A DNA stretch of 64,000 bases from Eudorina sp. 2006-703-Eu-15 (lineage: Eukaryota > Chlorophyta > Chlorophyceae > Chlamydomonadales > Volvocaceae): positions 1,486,238 to 1,550,237 of the forward strand of contig BDSI01000006.1 of the NCBI GenBank assembly GCA_003117195.1, in the 5' to 3' direction. Both the position numbers and the translations under genes were made by a program. The notes under the pieces were generated by a model. It saw nothing but the letters and a program-made list of their open reading frames with translations. It was not told the origin of the DNA and ran no database searches. Positions 1 through 15,600 of the stretch are shown one piece after another (position 1 is the first letter of the stretch; each line of letters opens with the position of its first letter).

Positions 1-25
1 TGACTCCGCCGGGCGGCCGCCGCAG

Positions 26-1677
26 GCTACGCGCTGAACGTGCTGTTCCTGTCGTGGCTCTACGCATACTACTGCTACGACTACAAGTGGGGCCTGCAGG
101 GCGTGCGCCTCACGGAACGCCTGGCGTACTTTGAGCGCCGCTGGGCGTTCTTCGCGGGTGCGCAGAAACGTGTGCGTGCGTGTGTGTGTAAAAGTGCGTG
201 TGCGTGTGTGTTGCGTGTGTAATTGTAGGCAGGCAAAGCAGGCGTGCGTGACATGCAAGGGGCGTAGCATTGTGATATAGATGTTGGTCAGCCGACGGTC
301 ATGATATAAGTTGCTGAGCAAAGGACGGGCATGCGAGCACGCGAGAGCGGCAAATCGCATAACCCTAGGCCGGAGAAGGCACGTGTATGTGTGTAAGTAT
401 GTGTCAGGCACGCGTCGCGACCTTCAGGGCCTAAGCCCCTACGGCCACAGGTCGGTAATCAGTCCGTTTTAGCGCGTATAGTTCTTTCGTAGTTTGCTCT
501 CTGCGGCCTGATTTGCATCACGGTGGTGGCGCGGTTGCCTTGTTCGCCACCACTACGTATGTTCATCAGTTTGTTCATGCGGGTTATCTGGTAATGTATA
601 TCCACGCCTGGGCTGGGTCGTGCGGTTTTTTTTCTAAGCACGTCCACGTGGCTCAGGAGCATGTACGTGTCTCGCGTCCTGTCTTGCGGTTAGTATCGCA
701 TACCTGGTGTTGCGCCAAAGTCGCCAGATGTCCAAAAGGAGATCGTCCTTGCTGCCACTGCAAATCTAGAAGTCGCACTCGAACGGCATGTGTCGTTTAT
801 GTGAGTGTGGGCCCTGTTTGCGCGGAGCAAGTACGTGCCCGCCGTCCTGCACCCACGTGTGCTGTCAACGCAGGCTTCGGTCTGCCCATGGCGCTGTCCA
901 CGGTGCTGCTCTCGTTTTACCATGGGGCGGCGGTGCTTGCCGTCCTCTTCCCTGTCTACATCCTCGTATCGTGCGACTCGGACGTCAATGCCGTCCACGG
1001 TGCGTACCGTGAAAGAATTGAAGGCAATGTTGTGGCCAGGCCATTTGGGGTTCGGGCTGAAGCCATGGCGTGATGGCAATGATGGCAATTCGCCCCTTGT
1101 CATCCATGGGGCCCCGGCTTTTATGGACACGCCGCGCGTTCTGCAGGCCTTGAAACTTGCAGCATGTTAACCAAGTTGGAACTTTCTCAGGGACGAGGGA
1201 TCCTTTTTTGCGTGTACAGGCGATAGCCCGTCCGTGGTCCGATGCGGCATGGTTTGTGCGTCCGCTCATGAACGGCCGCTATCTCGCCTAGTGTTTTGAC
1301 CTGCGGCGCGCCCTGAGAGATGCCGTGCCGGAGACCTGCTTGCCCGGCTGCCTGCATGCCCCTGCCTGTTGTGCGCGCGCCATGGCTATGGACGGCTCGG
1401 CATCCTGGAGCCTGGACCCTAGACCGACCCGCTTGACCCTCGGCCTGTTTATACGTCCTACCGGGTCAAGGCATGCTGCTGCCTTGCCATGTCCTTGTTG
1501 CCTTCAGATTGCGTGGTTGGCCAAGCGGGCACGAGCGGTCTTCGTCATCTGCCCATCTTTGCGCTGGCGCTGTGGCCAACGCAGCGCATTGTGCACATCA
1601 TCACTGGCGGCTCGGGGTCGACGTCGGCTGGGGCTGGGTTGGCGGAGGCGAGCGGCCCCGTTTACCGGTCCAGGTGA
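26..1677 (+). CDS. EI24-family (etoposide-induced 2.4 homologue) membrane protein, 3' part
   Basis: Partial gene whose 5' end lies outside the window. Three exons join in frame: 26-157, 874-999 and 1508-1677 (TGA at 1675). Each opens after a CAG and is followed by GT, and all junctions are phase 1. The protein reads YALNVLFLSWLYAYYCYDYK, then a region with LTERLAYFERRWAFFAG, then GFGLPMALSTVLLSFY, then LPIFALALWPTQRIVHIITG. This order of hydrophobic segments, with a Tyr-rich YAYYCYDYKW box and a FERRWAFFAGFGLP box, is the C-terminal half of the EI24/PIG8 family: multispanning ER proteins linked in animals to autophagy and p53 response, also present in plants. The join 999 to 1508 is phase-consistent, but a small extra exon cannot be excluded because the spacer before LPIFAL is longer than in animal members. 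Intron 1 carries a TG-rich microsatellite at about 168-222. Confidence 0.82.
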
Positions 1678-3030
1678 TTCGGCCGCAAGTTACGATGGGG
1701 TCATGTGACCCCGCGAGTCTGTACTGACATGGCAGACTGATGATTTGCCAACCTGTTGGCAGTTACAAAACGACGTTGGTGTCCCGTGTGGGGCAGTGGG
1801 TGATGCTGTTAAACGCGGTGCGCGGTGCCGAGGTGAGAAACCCGTCCGAATCGCCCAGGCTGTGTGAGTTTCGCGGTGTTTCGTGGTTTCTAGCTATATC
1901 GAGACGTTGTGGTGCGGTGAGGCTTAAATCAAACCACTTACTAACGGCATAAGGCGGCATACAAACAGACTCTGCCAATCCGTGTTACTCAGTACTTGTT
2001 CAGAACATGCAAAACCTGAAAATTACCTAATGCGCAATAGAGCTTTACAGGCGATCGCTTCGAAACCCGGTGTACCCGCCTTTGCACGGGCAGCTTGGGC
2101 GTTTGGCGGTTATCATCGTGCCCATCATGTCGTCCGTGTGCAAATACTCAGCTGGCCGTTATGTTCCCAAATATTTGAAACGCAATTTTGTCGGATCATG
2201 TGCCTATGTTGGATAAAGCGTTTTGCGAATCAGCAGACATATCTTCGTCAAACAGCTTACAAATGATCGCAGCGAAGCTCCTAAATTTCACTTCAATTGG
2301 TCGTCATTCTGCGCTGAAGTGTCCTGCAGGAATGGAAACTTTGTGATAAATATGCGACTCGTATTTTAGGTGAAGTGCATTGGATAACATGATATTTGTC
2401 CCTGGAGAGCATTTGCTGGTGAAGGGCAAAATCTAAAAGTTTGGCGTGCTGGCTGGGCATGCTGGCAACAGGTGTTGGTTGGCCGAGATGTAGCGCAAGC
2501 AACATACACGCGCCGGATATATTATTTGACGTATAGAACCATCTTTGTTGGAGAGATTTAATCACATTATTTGTTGGGGTAAAGCTTCCGGGGCCTTCAA
2601 CGAACCGCGCAGGTACCTCCCTTCCACCAAGAGGATCAGTGACTCGCAACGCAAAATATGCAATATAAGCGGAACATACCCATGCACACAAAAGTATGCA
2701 GAATACATATCCCCGCATGCATTCGTTCACCAACCGCTGCCATACATGCGTAGTCTCTGGAAAAAACAGACGAGCCACATGATAACTGTAAGAAATTTTG
2801 CCCATTTCCATTCGATCAATCTGAATACTCAAAAAGGCTGGCATGCTGCAGCATTTCAGCGCAACTGTACGGCAGGGAGGCCCTGCGCCGCCTCAAAGTC
2901 TCCCGTTCTTACCGAGTTGCAGATTCTTCCAAACATCTTAGGGAGGTTGAGGTTTTGTTGAGGCGGGGCTTTTAGTTTGCTGTTGGGGTGGAACTCTTGA
3001 CGTTTTTGGGGAGGCGGACTTGAAGCAAAC
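1678..3030. other. 3' UTR of the EI24-like gene plus AT-rich intergenic spacer
   Basis: No gene is supported here. GC content drops clearly from about 1740 to 2960 compared with the flanking genes. The first TGTAA after the EI24 stop is at 2787-2791, so the 3' UTR may be long. The last about 150 bases before 3031 would hold the promoter and 5' UTR of the RRM gene. The short reading frames on both strands resemble no family I know. Confidence 0.5.
2787..2791 (+). terminator. Candidate polyadenylation signal TGTAA
   Basis: TGTAA is the usual near-upstream polyadenylation element in Chlamydomonas-type algae. This is the first plus-strand copy I found downstream of the EI24-like stop. It is about 1.1 kb away, so assignment to that gene is an inference. 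Confidence 0.35.
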
Positions 3031-4512
3031 ATGGATACCACTCAGGAGACGATTCGCTTGGGAAAGCGGTGCTTTGTGGGCAACCTGGCCTGGAAGACGT
3101 CTTGGCAGGACCTGAAAGACAAGTTCCGGGAGGCTGGCAACGTCGTCTACACCAATGTTATGCGCGACGACGACGGTGAGGGGGGTGAGCCGCTTTGCTG
3201 TTGCTGACTCCATTTTCATTTGTATGGCACGAAGATTGGCCCGTTTTATTGTTTTGCGGCGCAAGAGAGAGTAAGAACTGTGGCGCGCGCTGAAGACCTG
3301 GGTGATCTCAGCAACCTTCGCTCACGCCCTGTTGTGATTTCAGGCCGGTCCAAGGGCTGGGGAATTGTCGAGTTCGAGACGCCCGAGGAGGTGAGAAGCT
3401 CGCGTACGTTTCCCAGCCGAACCGGTTTCTGAAGGGCACCTGCGTAGGCCTTCAGTGTGGCGGCCCATCAGCCTTGCCCTTGTAGAACGAGGCATTTGTG
3501 GGGGTAATGAATATTTGCTTATGTATCCTGCTTTCCGCATCATGTTCGCGGCAACTTGGTTAATAGCAAGTTACAATGCGTAGGCATTAAGCCCAGCGAC
3601 TATGGTGCCTTGTTGGACTCTCCGTTCGCCGTTACCGAATTGCGGTTTATGTGTACCTGCAGGCTCTGCATGCCATTCAGACGCTGAATGGTGCCGAGCT
3701 CGGCGGCCGGCGCATTTTGGTTCGCGAGGACCGCGAGGACCGTGATATCAAGCAGGCCGACGGCGCTGCCGAGGCTCCACGTGCCCCACGCGGCGGCCGA
3801 GGCGCCGGACGCGGTTCGGCCAACGGCGGCCGCGGAGGTGGTCGCGGGCGCGGTGGCGCTGCCGCAGCGCCTGAGGGCACTGGCGAGTCCAGCGGGCTAC
3901 AGGTCAGCAAGGGTTCGTGATTTTACTTTACTTGTCAGTTCTTGGCTAAGAAAGTGGAAGCGCGTTACGTGCATTGATGCCCGGGGTGTCGAGGCTGCGG
4001 GGTTTGTACGTGACGGTGTAAATTAGCGCGCTGGTCGTCTGCTGTCGCCCTGTGGATTATCCTTTTTTCTCCGTGATTCGCTGGGTACCTGCGCTGTCCT
4101 ACGTTGCGCCCCCTGTCAACCTCGTCGCTTACACGTGCTGCCTGCCCTGCTCATTTTGTTCATAGATTGTTGTCCAAGGCATTCCATGGGCCTACACGTG
4201 GCGCGAGCTCAAGGACATGTTCGCTGAGATCGGAAACGTGGAGCGGGCAGATGTGGTCACTGGCTACGACGGCCGCAGCCGGGTGCGTGCGATGAAGCGT
4301 AGCAGTAATCTTAACCCTGTCTTTGTGCCGTTCGTACTGCCTTTCAATTATGCATATGACTGACAGTGCATGCGTGATCCGATTATACGCTGTAGGGCTA
4401 CGGCACGGTCAAGTTTACCACGAAGGAGGCGGCCGAGGCAGCGGTGGGCCGGTTCCACGAGACCGATCTCGAAGGCCGGCGGCTTGCGGTGTTCATTGAT
4501 CGCTACCAGTGA
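3031..4512 (+). CDS. Two-RRM RNA/ssDNA-binding protein with RGG linker (hnRNP M / Gbp type)
   Basis: Complete 221-aa gene in five exons: 3031-3175, 3344-3390, 3663-3902, 4166-4282 and 4396-4512 (TGA). Every junction keeps frame. RRM1 (about residues 11-88) has RNP2 CFVGNL (14-19) and RNP1 KGWGIVEF (52-59), followed by ALHAIQTLNGAELGGRRILV and REDRED. Residues about 95-140 form an Arg-Gly-rich linker (RGGRGAGRGS, GGRGGGRGRGG). RRM2 (about 145-221) starts IVVQGIPWAYTWRELKDMF and has RNP1 RGYGTVKF. The DLKDKFREAG/EIGNVERADV signatures match hnRNP M, yeast Gbp2/Hrb1 and, by architecture, the Chlamydomonas G-strand telomere-binding protein Gbp1p. It probably binds G-rich RNA or single-stranded telomeric DNA in the nucleus; which one cannot be read from sequence. 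A Trp replaces the usual Phe/Tyr in RNP1 of RRM1. The gene converges on the NKAP-like gene. Confidence 0.93.
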
Positions 4513-5499
4513 ACTAGTCGAACCGGCCAGCTGCTAGGCTATAGCAGCGCAGCGGACATCGCTGCAGGATTCATGATTCCTAACAACGGGGAAGGGGTTT
4601 TGATATGACACCGGATCAGATGTGCATTCGATGCAGGTGGGCTGTATGGAAGCGCAACAGGGCTCCAGCTCGCACATGTTCCGTGCCGTGCTGCGAGCCC
4701 CTGACTTCGGCTGTACAGGACAATGCTGTCCGAACGGTGAAGCTTCCATCGGCCAAATTACTAGCGGTAATTTTTGCCTGGAAATTTTGTGGGCAAGTGT
4801 TTCTCGTTGCGAACGTGTGCGACATGTCTTCACATGCTTGGCTTGGACAGGTTTGTGGCGGTGGAGTCACAAACCCCATGCGACGCGAACGCAGATGGGT
4901 ACATGGATTGGTGTCGTACGGTGGTATTGATGACTCCGTGTGATACGCTGAGGCTTGGGCGACTTGTGGGCGGCGAGCTATGCACCGTAACGAGGCTGAG
5001 CTAGGTGTCCCGCGCTGCAGAGAATGCATGGTGGCACACCGCGGCTAAGGACCACACGATACGTTCGTATGTTTCATTTGAACCGGGCGCACACCATCCT
5101 ATTTTGGCGTGCCGCCCTGATACCTCAAGAGTGCTGCTATCAGACCATCATGGGTCTTTGCCATTTCCGAAGCCCCATGTGCATCATCATCACCTATTAA
5201 GGTCGCGTGTAACTACTAAACGATCGATGACCAGGATTGCGCTTGGACAGAATGGAACAGGTTCGTCCGAACAGATGCGTAACAGGCTTAAAACTCGATG
5301 GCGCCGGTTCGCTTCAACCCAGATAGAGATGAAGATCGCTGTCAGCTATCATCGTCGTCTCAAACCATGCCCGCAGAATTGTCACACAGGCAGAGAGAAT
5401 CAGTGTCCGTACCTACAACTGCGTTCCGACAAAACAACGATCGAGTGATCGAAAGAGTACGTAGGGGTGCCGCTTTCATTATCTAACCACATCATCCCT
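4513..5499. other. Convergent intergenic region (two 3' UTRs)
   Basis: This stretch lies between the RRM gene stop and the NKAP-like stop on the opposite strand. No coding signal is convincing. It should hold both 3' UTRs. TGTAA on the plus strand is at 5208-5212. I found no TGTAA on the minus strand here, so the NKAP-like gene may use a variant signal. Confidence 0.5.
5208..5212 (+). terminator. Candidate polyadenylation signal TGTAA of the RRM gene
   Basis: First TGTAA after the stop codon at 4510-4512, implying a 3' UTR of about 0.7 kb, a normal length for volvocine algae. Confidence 0.45.
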
Positions 5500-8040
<2,541 letters not shown>

Positions 8041-9143
8041 GGCCAGGTCCTTTGCAGCTGCCTTGGGTCTAGTCCTGGTGTAGCCAAGTGTAACGCTTTG
8101 CAAGGATTATTATGGAAGTCAATAACTCTGATATAATGAATGCATATGCATGATTCGGACCTTGCTTGTAAAGATTGAAATTGGGAGGTCTCAGCCAGCA
8201 GGCAGCGTCCTTTCCCAACAATGAGTAAAGTACCCCTCTTATCCAGGCTGTCTTATGTCTTAAAATGAACACGGAGTTCACGACATATTCCCTGTTAGGC
8301 CAACTTTATCGTGCGCATATCGACACTGACACATTGTCGGCTCGGCGTTATTATTGGCAATACTCATACATGAGAGCATGACGCTGCAATCTGCTGCAAC
8401 CAACCCTGGTGTCGGTTACCCCTCAGTTGTAGGTAACGGAAATGTCCAACGACGGCACGCCAGATGCCTGCATGGCTGCATGTCTCACATCGCAGCAGGA
8501 TTACACCATACCGAAACGCCTTTTAAGCAACTATTGCTTCCCATGAAAATCTTTGTCGAGGTAGCCGTCGCCCACGATCTCACCCTGCTTCTGCAGGCTT
8601 CAGCTCGCATCGCCCTCAACTATGCGCCGATGCCCACTGGTCTGAGCAGGCTGTTTCCCAGCCACGCCCTCCCTGCTGACACGCTGCTGACGTGACCTGA
8701 CTATTGTCGGTTTACGTGAAAGCAGGTTGGGAAAGCAGTGGCAGACGCTTTACAATTTTGGGTTGCTCATGATGCCCTACCTCGTTCCATCAGTAGAAAA
8801 CGGTACCGCCGGGTCATCCACCAGTTCCGAACCCAACCCAACGTACACGTACACGTCATCCGCGCTGAAGAATGGCGGCTCGGTCAATTTGGGCCTTCCG
8901 GACCGGTACCTCGGGGCGGCTGTCGGGCCCTCCCTGCCTCCCGTACACAGTGTCACAGAAGTTCCCCCCCCGCAGCCAAGTCAGCCAAGTCACACGCCAG
9001 TCGCGCCAAGTCACACATCGGACCCGACCACCTAACCGGACCACGCCTTCAATCCTGCATGCGATGTACACCGCGCAAAACGAAACCACGATATGCTTGC
9101 TTGCATCCCTCCCCCCTGGCCCCTGCCCACTGGAACCCCATCG
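8041..9143. other. Intergenic: NKAP-like 5' region and 3' UTR of the axis-protein gene
   Basis: No gene is supported. Roughly 8100-8400 is AT-richer and would carry the NKAP-like promoter. About 8750-9143 is the probable 3' UTR of the upstream minus-strand gene. Open frames here on either strand show no family resemblance. Confidence 0.5.
8750..8754 (-). terminator. Candidate polyadenylation signal TGTAA of the axis-protein gene
   Basis: Minus-strand TGTAA about 390 nt after the TGA at 9146-9144. It gives a plausible 3' UTR end. Confidence 0.45.
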
Positions 9144-9584
9144 TCACGACGGCGCCTCCAAATGCGCCAACAGCCCTTGCAGCTGCGGCAGCCGCCCCGC
9201 GCCACTGCGGGCCTGCGACACGCGCCGCTCCGCCTCCATCAGCTGCGCCGCCGCCCCCTGGGACAGCGCCTCCACGCGGCGCTGCAGCTCCCGCCGCTTC
9301 CGCTCCAACAAGGTCGCGAGCTCCTGAGAAGGGGATGGCGCGCACGTGGGTGTTTAATGAGAAGCCTCACCCATAACCACCCAGGCCCGGCGCGTGGGTG
9401 TTTGTTTCATGTGTGTTTCATGTTACAGGATGTTGTGTTTGTGGGGTTTCCTCCCGTGGGCCGCAGCGTGGGCCATCAAGGGGGCCAACCGTGGGAATAA
9501 GCGACCCGGGCACCGTGTGGCGGGGCTTTGGGACGTTGGAAGGGGGCCATTGGCGGGGCGCGTTGAGGACGTCACGCCACCGCG

Positions 9585-9632
<48 letters not shown>

Positions 9633-12600
9633 GGATGTTACAGCGGACCCCGCGGGTCATGAAGGCGGCGCCGTCGCACTAGTAACCTGGTGTGTTTGGC
9701 CGGTATGGCTGCAAGACCCCCCCCCCGGAGTGATGGAGGATGAGCGCGCAGTCCTTGGCAGATGTTGATGAGATGAGGCGCCTACGAGGTATCTGGAAGG
9801 GCCCGTTGGACGCCCGATCAGGATGAAGGACCCACCTTGTAATGGTTACGGTAAATAAACAGGCACTCCACGGCAAGGGCGGCTGGCACAGAGCGACATT
9901 TTGGTGTGAGGTTCACCAACAAATCGGACCTCGCAAAGCGACTGCCTACGATACCGCCGACGTGGGACGGCGAGATCGGTAACACCGACGCCACAGGACG
10001 TCCCTTTACTTAAACCGACCGCCGCCGTGCCCCAGTGCCCGCAGCGGCCGTGCCACCCACCCGCCGCCCCACCGACCGCCCCACCGCCCCACCGACCGCC
10101 CCACCGCCCCACCGACCGCCCCACCGACCCACCGCTAACGCACGCCCCCACCAAGACGAGTACGTGGCCGGTGTGAGCCACCCTGCGGTGACGCACAACC
10201 CATCCTGCCCTCCGTCCTTTCCGGCCCACCGGATTTCCGAAGGGCCCTCCCATGGGGTTCCGCACCTGTTTGGCGTCGGCCGCTCGGTTGTAGACCTCCG
10301 TGTACTCGTCCCAGGCGGCGCTGAGCTCCTGGTCCCGTCGGGCCTGCAGTGCCTCGATGGACGCCAGCTTCTTGCCCAGGGCCGTCTGCGCACCGTTCGT
10401 TCGCGGGAGCCGGATGCAGCAGAGGGAGGACGACTGGCCGGCGTAGTGGGGGGTTTATGTTGTTGTGTAGGGTTGCTAAGCAGCTGAGGGAGGCAGCATG
10501 CAGTTTGCAACGACGGAACGGAGGCCGCAGGAGGCCGACGGAGGCCGCAGGAGGCCGCAGGGCCGAGGCCGGCCGTTGGCGCGGGAAGGAGCGGCCGGGA
10601 GGGGCGGTGCGCGGTCGGGCGGGACCATTACACCATTTGTACGGCAATTAGGGAGTTTGACTGGAGCGCGGGCGCTGGTCGGGTGGCGGACACCCGCCGA
10701 GGACTGCAACAGCGTACGGTATGGATTACAGCGCTACGACCTGGAACTTGCATCGGTGGTCTTGAAGCCCCCTTTGGATGTTAGAAGAGACGCAGTGACG
10801 CACACCTCATTTGGAAGAGACGCACACACCTGGATCTGGGACATGACCCGCTGCGCCATGCTGGACATTGCGGCCGCCTCCTTGGCCACGGCCTCCTCCA
10901 CCTCCCGCACTCCCGCCGAGACCCGCTGCTGCGTCTCCTGCGCGGCAGGAGTGGTACCGGGGCCGTCACCGGCGGCCGGGACCAAAACAACATGATGAAT
11001 GATGCGGGCATCAGCGACTGCGACTGCGACACCATTTCGAGTTGTGAATGAATGAATGAATATTACAGCGGACCCCAACGGGATCATCGGTGTATACCAG
11101 AGCAAGCTCCAGTAGGCCCCACCGCCAAGGCGGCAGGTCACCTCCACACCAGTTGTGCTGCCAGCATTTCACTAAGTATGTTACAGCATGCCGTACCTTC
11201 CCATGCCGTACATGCTACTCCGTACACCGTACCCAACCGCAGATGCCCCCCGCGCGTCATATCTTTCTATGACATGGTGTGGGGCATGGTGTGGCCCCAC
11301 CTGGAGCACCGCCGCCTGCTGCGCCGCCGCCTTTCGCTTCTTGCGCTGCACCATCAAGCCGAGCAGCTGCTGCAGCTGCGCCGCGTCATCGTCCTCCGCG
11401 TCCGGGGGACTGCCGCCCTCCATCGATTCCGACCCGCCGTCGCCCATCAGCGTCCGGAGCATGGCGCTGGCCAGTGCCGTCAGATCCTCCTCCTCGCCGT
11501 CGCCGTCACCCTCACCGGCATCAGCCGCGCCGCCGCCCATGCGCAGCCCGGGCGCGGCGGCGGCGCCAGCGCCACGGCCTCCGCCGCCGCCGCGGCGCCG
11601 GCCAGCGGCGGCGGCGCCGGAGGCGCGGCCGCGGCCGCGGCCGCGGATCGGAGCCGTGGCCTCCGCGGTGGGCGGGAGCCCTAGGGCGGCGGCGGGTCCT
11701 CCAGATGCCTTCAGACCGGCCATGAAGGGCAGGGGCTTCAGGGCCGCCAGTTTGCCTCCTGCAGGTGGTGCACGCGCCCCATCGGCATGGCGGTCGTCTA
11801 GAGCTCAATCAGGCGTACAAGACATCCCACAGCAGAGCTCCCGGATGACTCCATGCCGCCCTCACCTCAAGGGACCTCACCATCGCCGCCGCCCCCGGAC
11901 CCCGGACAGCCACAGAACGCAACCCGCATACACGATTGGGCCCAATAGCCGCCACTCCCGCTTGTTACCGGCCCCTATCCTGGCCCCATCCCCACCCGCT
12001 TCGCGCTGCTGCGGCGGGGCGCCCATTCATCGCGGAGCTAGGTAGGCACCTGTGCCAGCGCACGCGTGCCACATGTTCCAGGCCGGCAAGTGCCCCAATG
12101 TACGACAATTGTGCACCCCATTACCCAGAGGTGGTGGTAGCTGGGTAATGGGGTGCCTGTGTGGGCGACCTCCCCTGTGCTTGGCTTTATCCACTTCTGG
12201 GGATTATGCCCGCTGCTGTGCCTATCCCTTTGGTAGTGTTGCCCCGCTGCGCGTCTCTGTTTGCTTCGGTGTCTGACTGGTTGGGGTTATGGCCCGGTGT
12301 GTTTTCTTTGGGTGCGGTGTTGTGGTGTGGAGGTGACCTGCCGCCTTGGCGGTGGGGCCTACTGGGGCTTGCTCTGGTATACACCGATGATCCCGTTGGG
12401 GTCCGCTGTAACATTCATTCATTCAATTGTGCAAGCCCCAATGTACGACAGCCGTGCAAGGTGTAAGTCACACAGGCAGCGACCTCATTAAGTCAGTCAC
12501 AAATCAGCGAACAACGGCCAACAACTGAAAACATCTCCTCGTCGAGCCGTTGCTGCAGCTCCCGGGGCAGCCGGCCCGTCCAGTCTTCTGGCGAGTAGCA

Positions 12601-15600
12601 CCCCTACGCCACTAGGTGCCTTGCCTGCGCGCTCTCACCGGTTGTGTAGCTCAGGCGCTTGCCCACGCCCAGACCCGCGAAGCCCTCTCGCTCCATATCC
12701 ACATCCCCGCCCGCGTCCTGACCGTCGCTGCCGCCGGCATCGCTCCCAGCCCCGGGCTCATCCACACCGCCGCACTCCGGCAGCAGCTCCATCCCCAGCC
12801 TCTCCAACAGGCTGCTGCCGCCACGGGGGCCGGGAGGCATGATGGTTCGCCCGCCCGCAGCTGCCGCAGCGCCCGCTGCGGCGCGACCCGGCCGGCCGGG
12901 CGGCTGGCGGCCGAACGGCGCGGGATGCGTTGCCTCCCCGCCTGCCGGCGCCGCCGGCGGCGGCGGCGCCGCCGCCGCTGGCGCCTCTCCCGCCGGCAGC
13001 TTGCGGCCGCCGCGGGGCGGCTTACCTGCAGGAGCAGCCGGGGGTGCGGCGGACGGTGCTGCGGCAGGCCCCGCGCCGGCGACGCCGGCGGCGGCGGCGG
13101 CAGCCGAAGCCGGAGCGGCCGCTCGCGCGTTTAGCTTGCCGGGTGCTGACAGCCCTGCCATCGCGGGCAGCTCGCCAGCCGTCTTGGGAGCTGCGGCTGC
13201 CGCCAAAGCAGATGCCGGGGTGCGGTACGTCGCTGGGCGCCGTGCAGCCGCCGCAGCGCCCGTGCCGGGGCTGGCGGCGGTGCCAGCTGCCAAGGTCGCT
13301 GCTGCTCCTGGCAGCGCAGCTTCAGGCGGCGGTGAGGCCTGCATTCACAGCAATCATAGAACAGGTGAAGTAATGGACACGACGTAACGGGCACGATGCT
13401 TTCGGGATCAGGGATCAGTGCCGCGAGCACATGCTGCCGGCCACGCAAAACTCGATGCCTTACGCGCGCCTTTCCCTCTGTCCGCCCTCCCGCCCTGCCT
13501 CCCTCCCTCCCGCCCTCAGGTCCCGGTGACCCACCAGCACCAGGTTCAAAGCGCGCTGGGGCCCGCGGCGTCCCAACGCCGCGCCCGTCTCCCCGCCGAA
13601 GTCACCGAACGCGCCGCCCGCCGCCGCGTCGTCAACGCCGCCCTCGTCGTACTCGGCATGCATATCCTCATCGCGATCATCACGGCCCACATCAGCATCG
13701 TCGAAGTCAACTACCAGCCGCCTGCCTTTGCCGCTCTGCCTTGCCGTACCGACCCGTGGGTCTTCGCCGAGCAGCCAGTCAACCTGCTCGTCACCGGGCG
13801 GCGCCCGGCCGCGTTCGCGCTCCGCCGCCGCCGCGGCGGCGGCCGCAGCCCGCTCGTCAGGGCCCTCGTCCTCCGCCGCAATTTCCTCCGCGTCCCATTC
13901 CGCGTAGAGGCGGCGAAGGACCTGCGCCTGCTCGCCGCCGCCGCCGGCACCGCCGCCGGCACCGGCAGCCGCACCGCCATTGGGAACTGCGTCCTCGGGG
14001 CTGCGACGGTTTCGCGAGGGGTCGAGGTTTAGGTCAACACGAGAGGAGAACACACCAAGCCTTTACGAGGGGCGATGGAAAGGGTAGGGATACCGTGTAC
14101 GGACATACGGTACCCGCGGCGCGGAAAGCAGCTTCACGGGCAACGAGGTGCTCGACCGCGTGTGCGCCTGTTATTTGCCGGGTAGGTGAAAAGTCGCGGT
14201 CGTTGGGGCTGCCGGAGGTTGAAAAGAAAACCCAAACCTAGGGATGGATCGCGGGAGGAGGTGCGGGCCCCAGCAGCCGCTTGCTTAAATAAACAAAAAT
14301 CCTTTGATTAATGAATGCCCCAGGCACCTCGTCGCTTCCCGACTCTTGCGCCTGGCGAGAGCTCTAAGCTCTGATCCTTCGGGACCCTCGGGGACCCTAG
14401 GGGACCCTAAATCTGCATCGTGTCTCAGTGATTTGGGTTGTGATATACGGTACACTCACCCAGCCGCCGCTGCCGCCGCATCGCCGGCTGCCGTTTCCAG
14501 TCCCTGCAGGCCCTCCGCCAACAGCCGCTGCTCCTCCTCCTCCATCTCGTCCCGTATCGTGGCGGGCACTACCACCTCGGGCCCCAAGGCGCCGAGCACA
14601 GCGGGCGGCGGCAGCACGGGCGCCTTGCCCGCGGGGCCTGGCTTCGCCGCCTTTTGGGGCTTCGGCTTCTGCGGCTGCGGCTGCCGCTGCTGGTGTTGTG
14701 GGGAGTCCTTCTTCGGCGAAGCTTTGGCGGGAGCGAGCTGGTCCGCCATCGCCTCCATCGCCTGCGAGGATAAAAGATCGCGAAATCGCGTTCAACAGCT
14801 GCCGTGCCGTCGGTATGCGTTCTGCACCACTCGCAGTACCATCCTTTCGGCGGGACGTGCCAACGACAAGCTAGCCCCATTGATTCGGCGGTTATGGTGC
14901 GATTTACAGGAGAGGCAATCGTGGCGCTCCAATAACAAGGTGTGTTGGAAGGGATGGCTGCATGGGATCCCGCCCTGTGGTGGTGGTGGTGGCTGGGTGC
15001 GCAGTCTTAGGTAGGGTTTGGTGAGATGAGGCGGCTACGAAGCTGTCCGGGGCTCGGGGCCCGTTGGATCGCCTGCTGGTCGGGACTCTTGGTCCACCAG
15101 GGTACATTTTTAAAAGCCCATGAAACCCAGGAGCAAGGCGTAATACCTCTCAACTAAACACTACTAACTTAGATCACCGTCAAGACAACCAGCTCCGACC
15201 CGAAGTCGGTTAGACGCAAACATGGAAAGCGCCCTTGCCGTACCTTGGCCTTTGCCTGCCGCTGGGGGCGACCAGATGGCGCCGGCAGCGGCGGCGCGGC
15301 CGCCGCCGGATCCGCCGCCTTCCGCTTCGATTTCTTGGCGGGCGGCGGCACCGCTGCTGCTGCGGCGGCGGCGCCGTCGGCGGCACGTGGCGCGTCGCCG
15401 AGAGCTCCGGCCACATCGTACGCGTCGCGCTCGGCCGCCGCGTCTGACCGGGCGCGCTTCTGCGGCGGACCCCCCGGCCCTGCCGCAGCACTTCCTGGCG
15501 TTGGTGGTGCGGCTCCAATCCGCCGCTTGTTGTCGACAGCCGCAGCCGCAGCTGCAGCCCCGCCCGGCCCGGCCTTGCCGACCGCCGCCGCCGGCCCGGC

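Noticed and set aside
12839..13387. Long plus-strand Ala/Gly/Pro frames opposite the axis-protein exons (also 15245-16624, 16907-17650)
   Set aside because: They are antisense shadows of GC-rich low-complexity exons. Composition keeps all frames open; the minus frames have splice sites and phase continuity.
14821..14880. PHD-finger-like end (HVPPKGWYCEWC) on the minus strand
   Set aside because: It lies in the intron between two phase-compatible exons of the axis-protein gene (15244 to 14761), has no GT donor after WCEWCR in frame, and no upstream zinc ligands were found.
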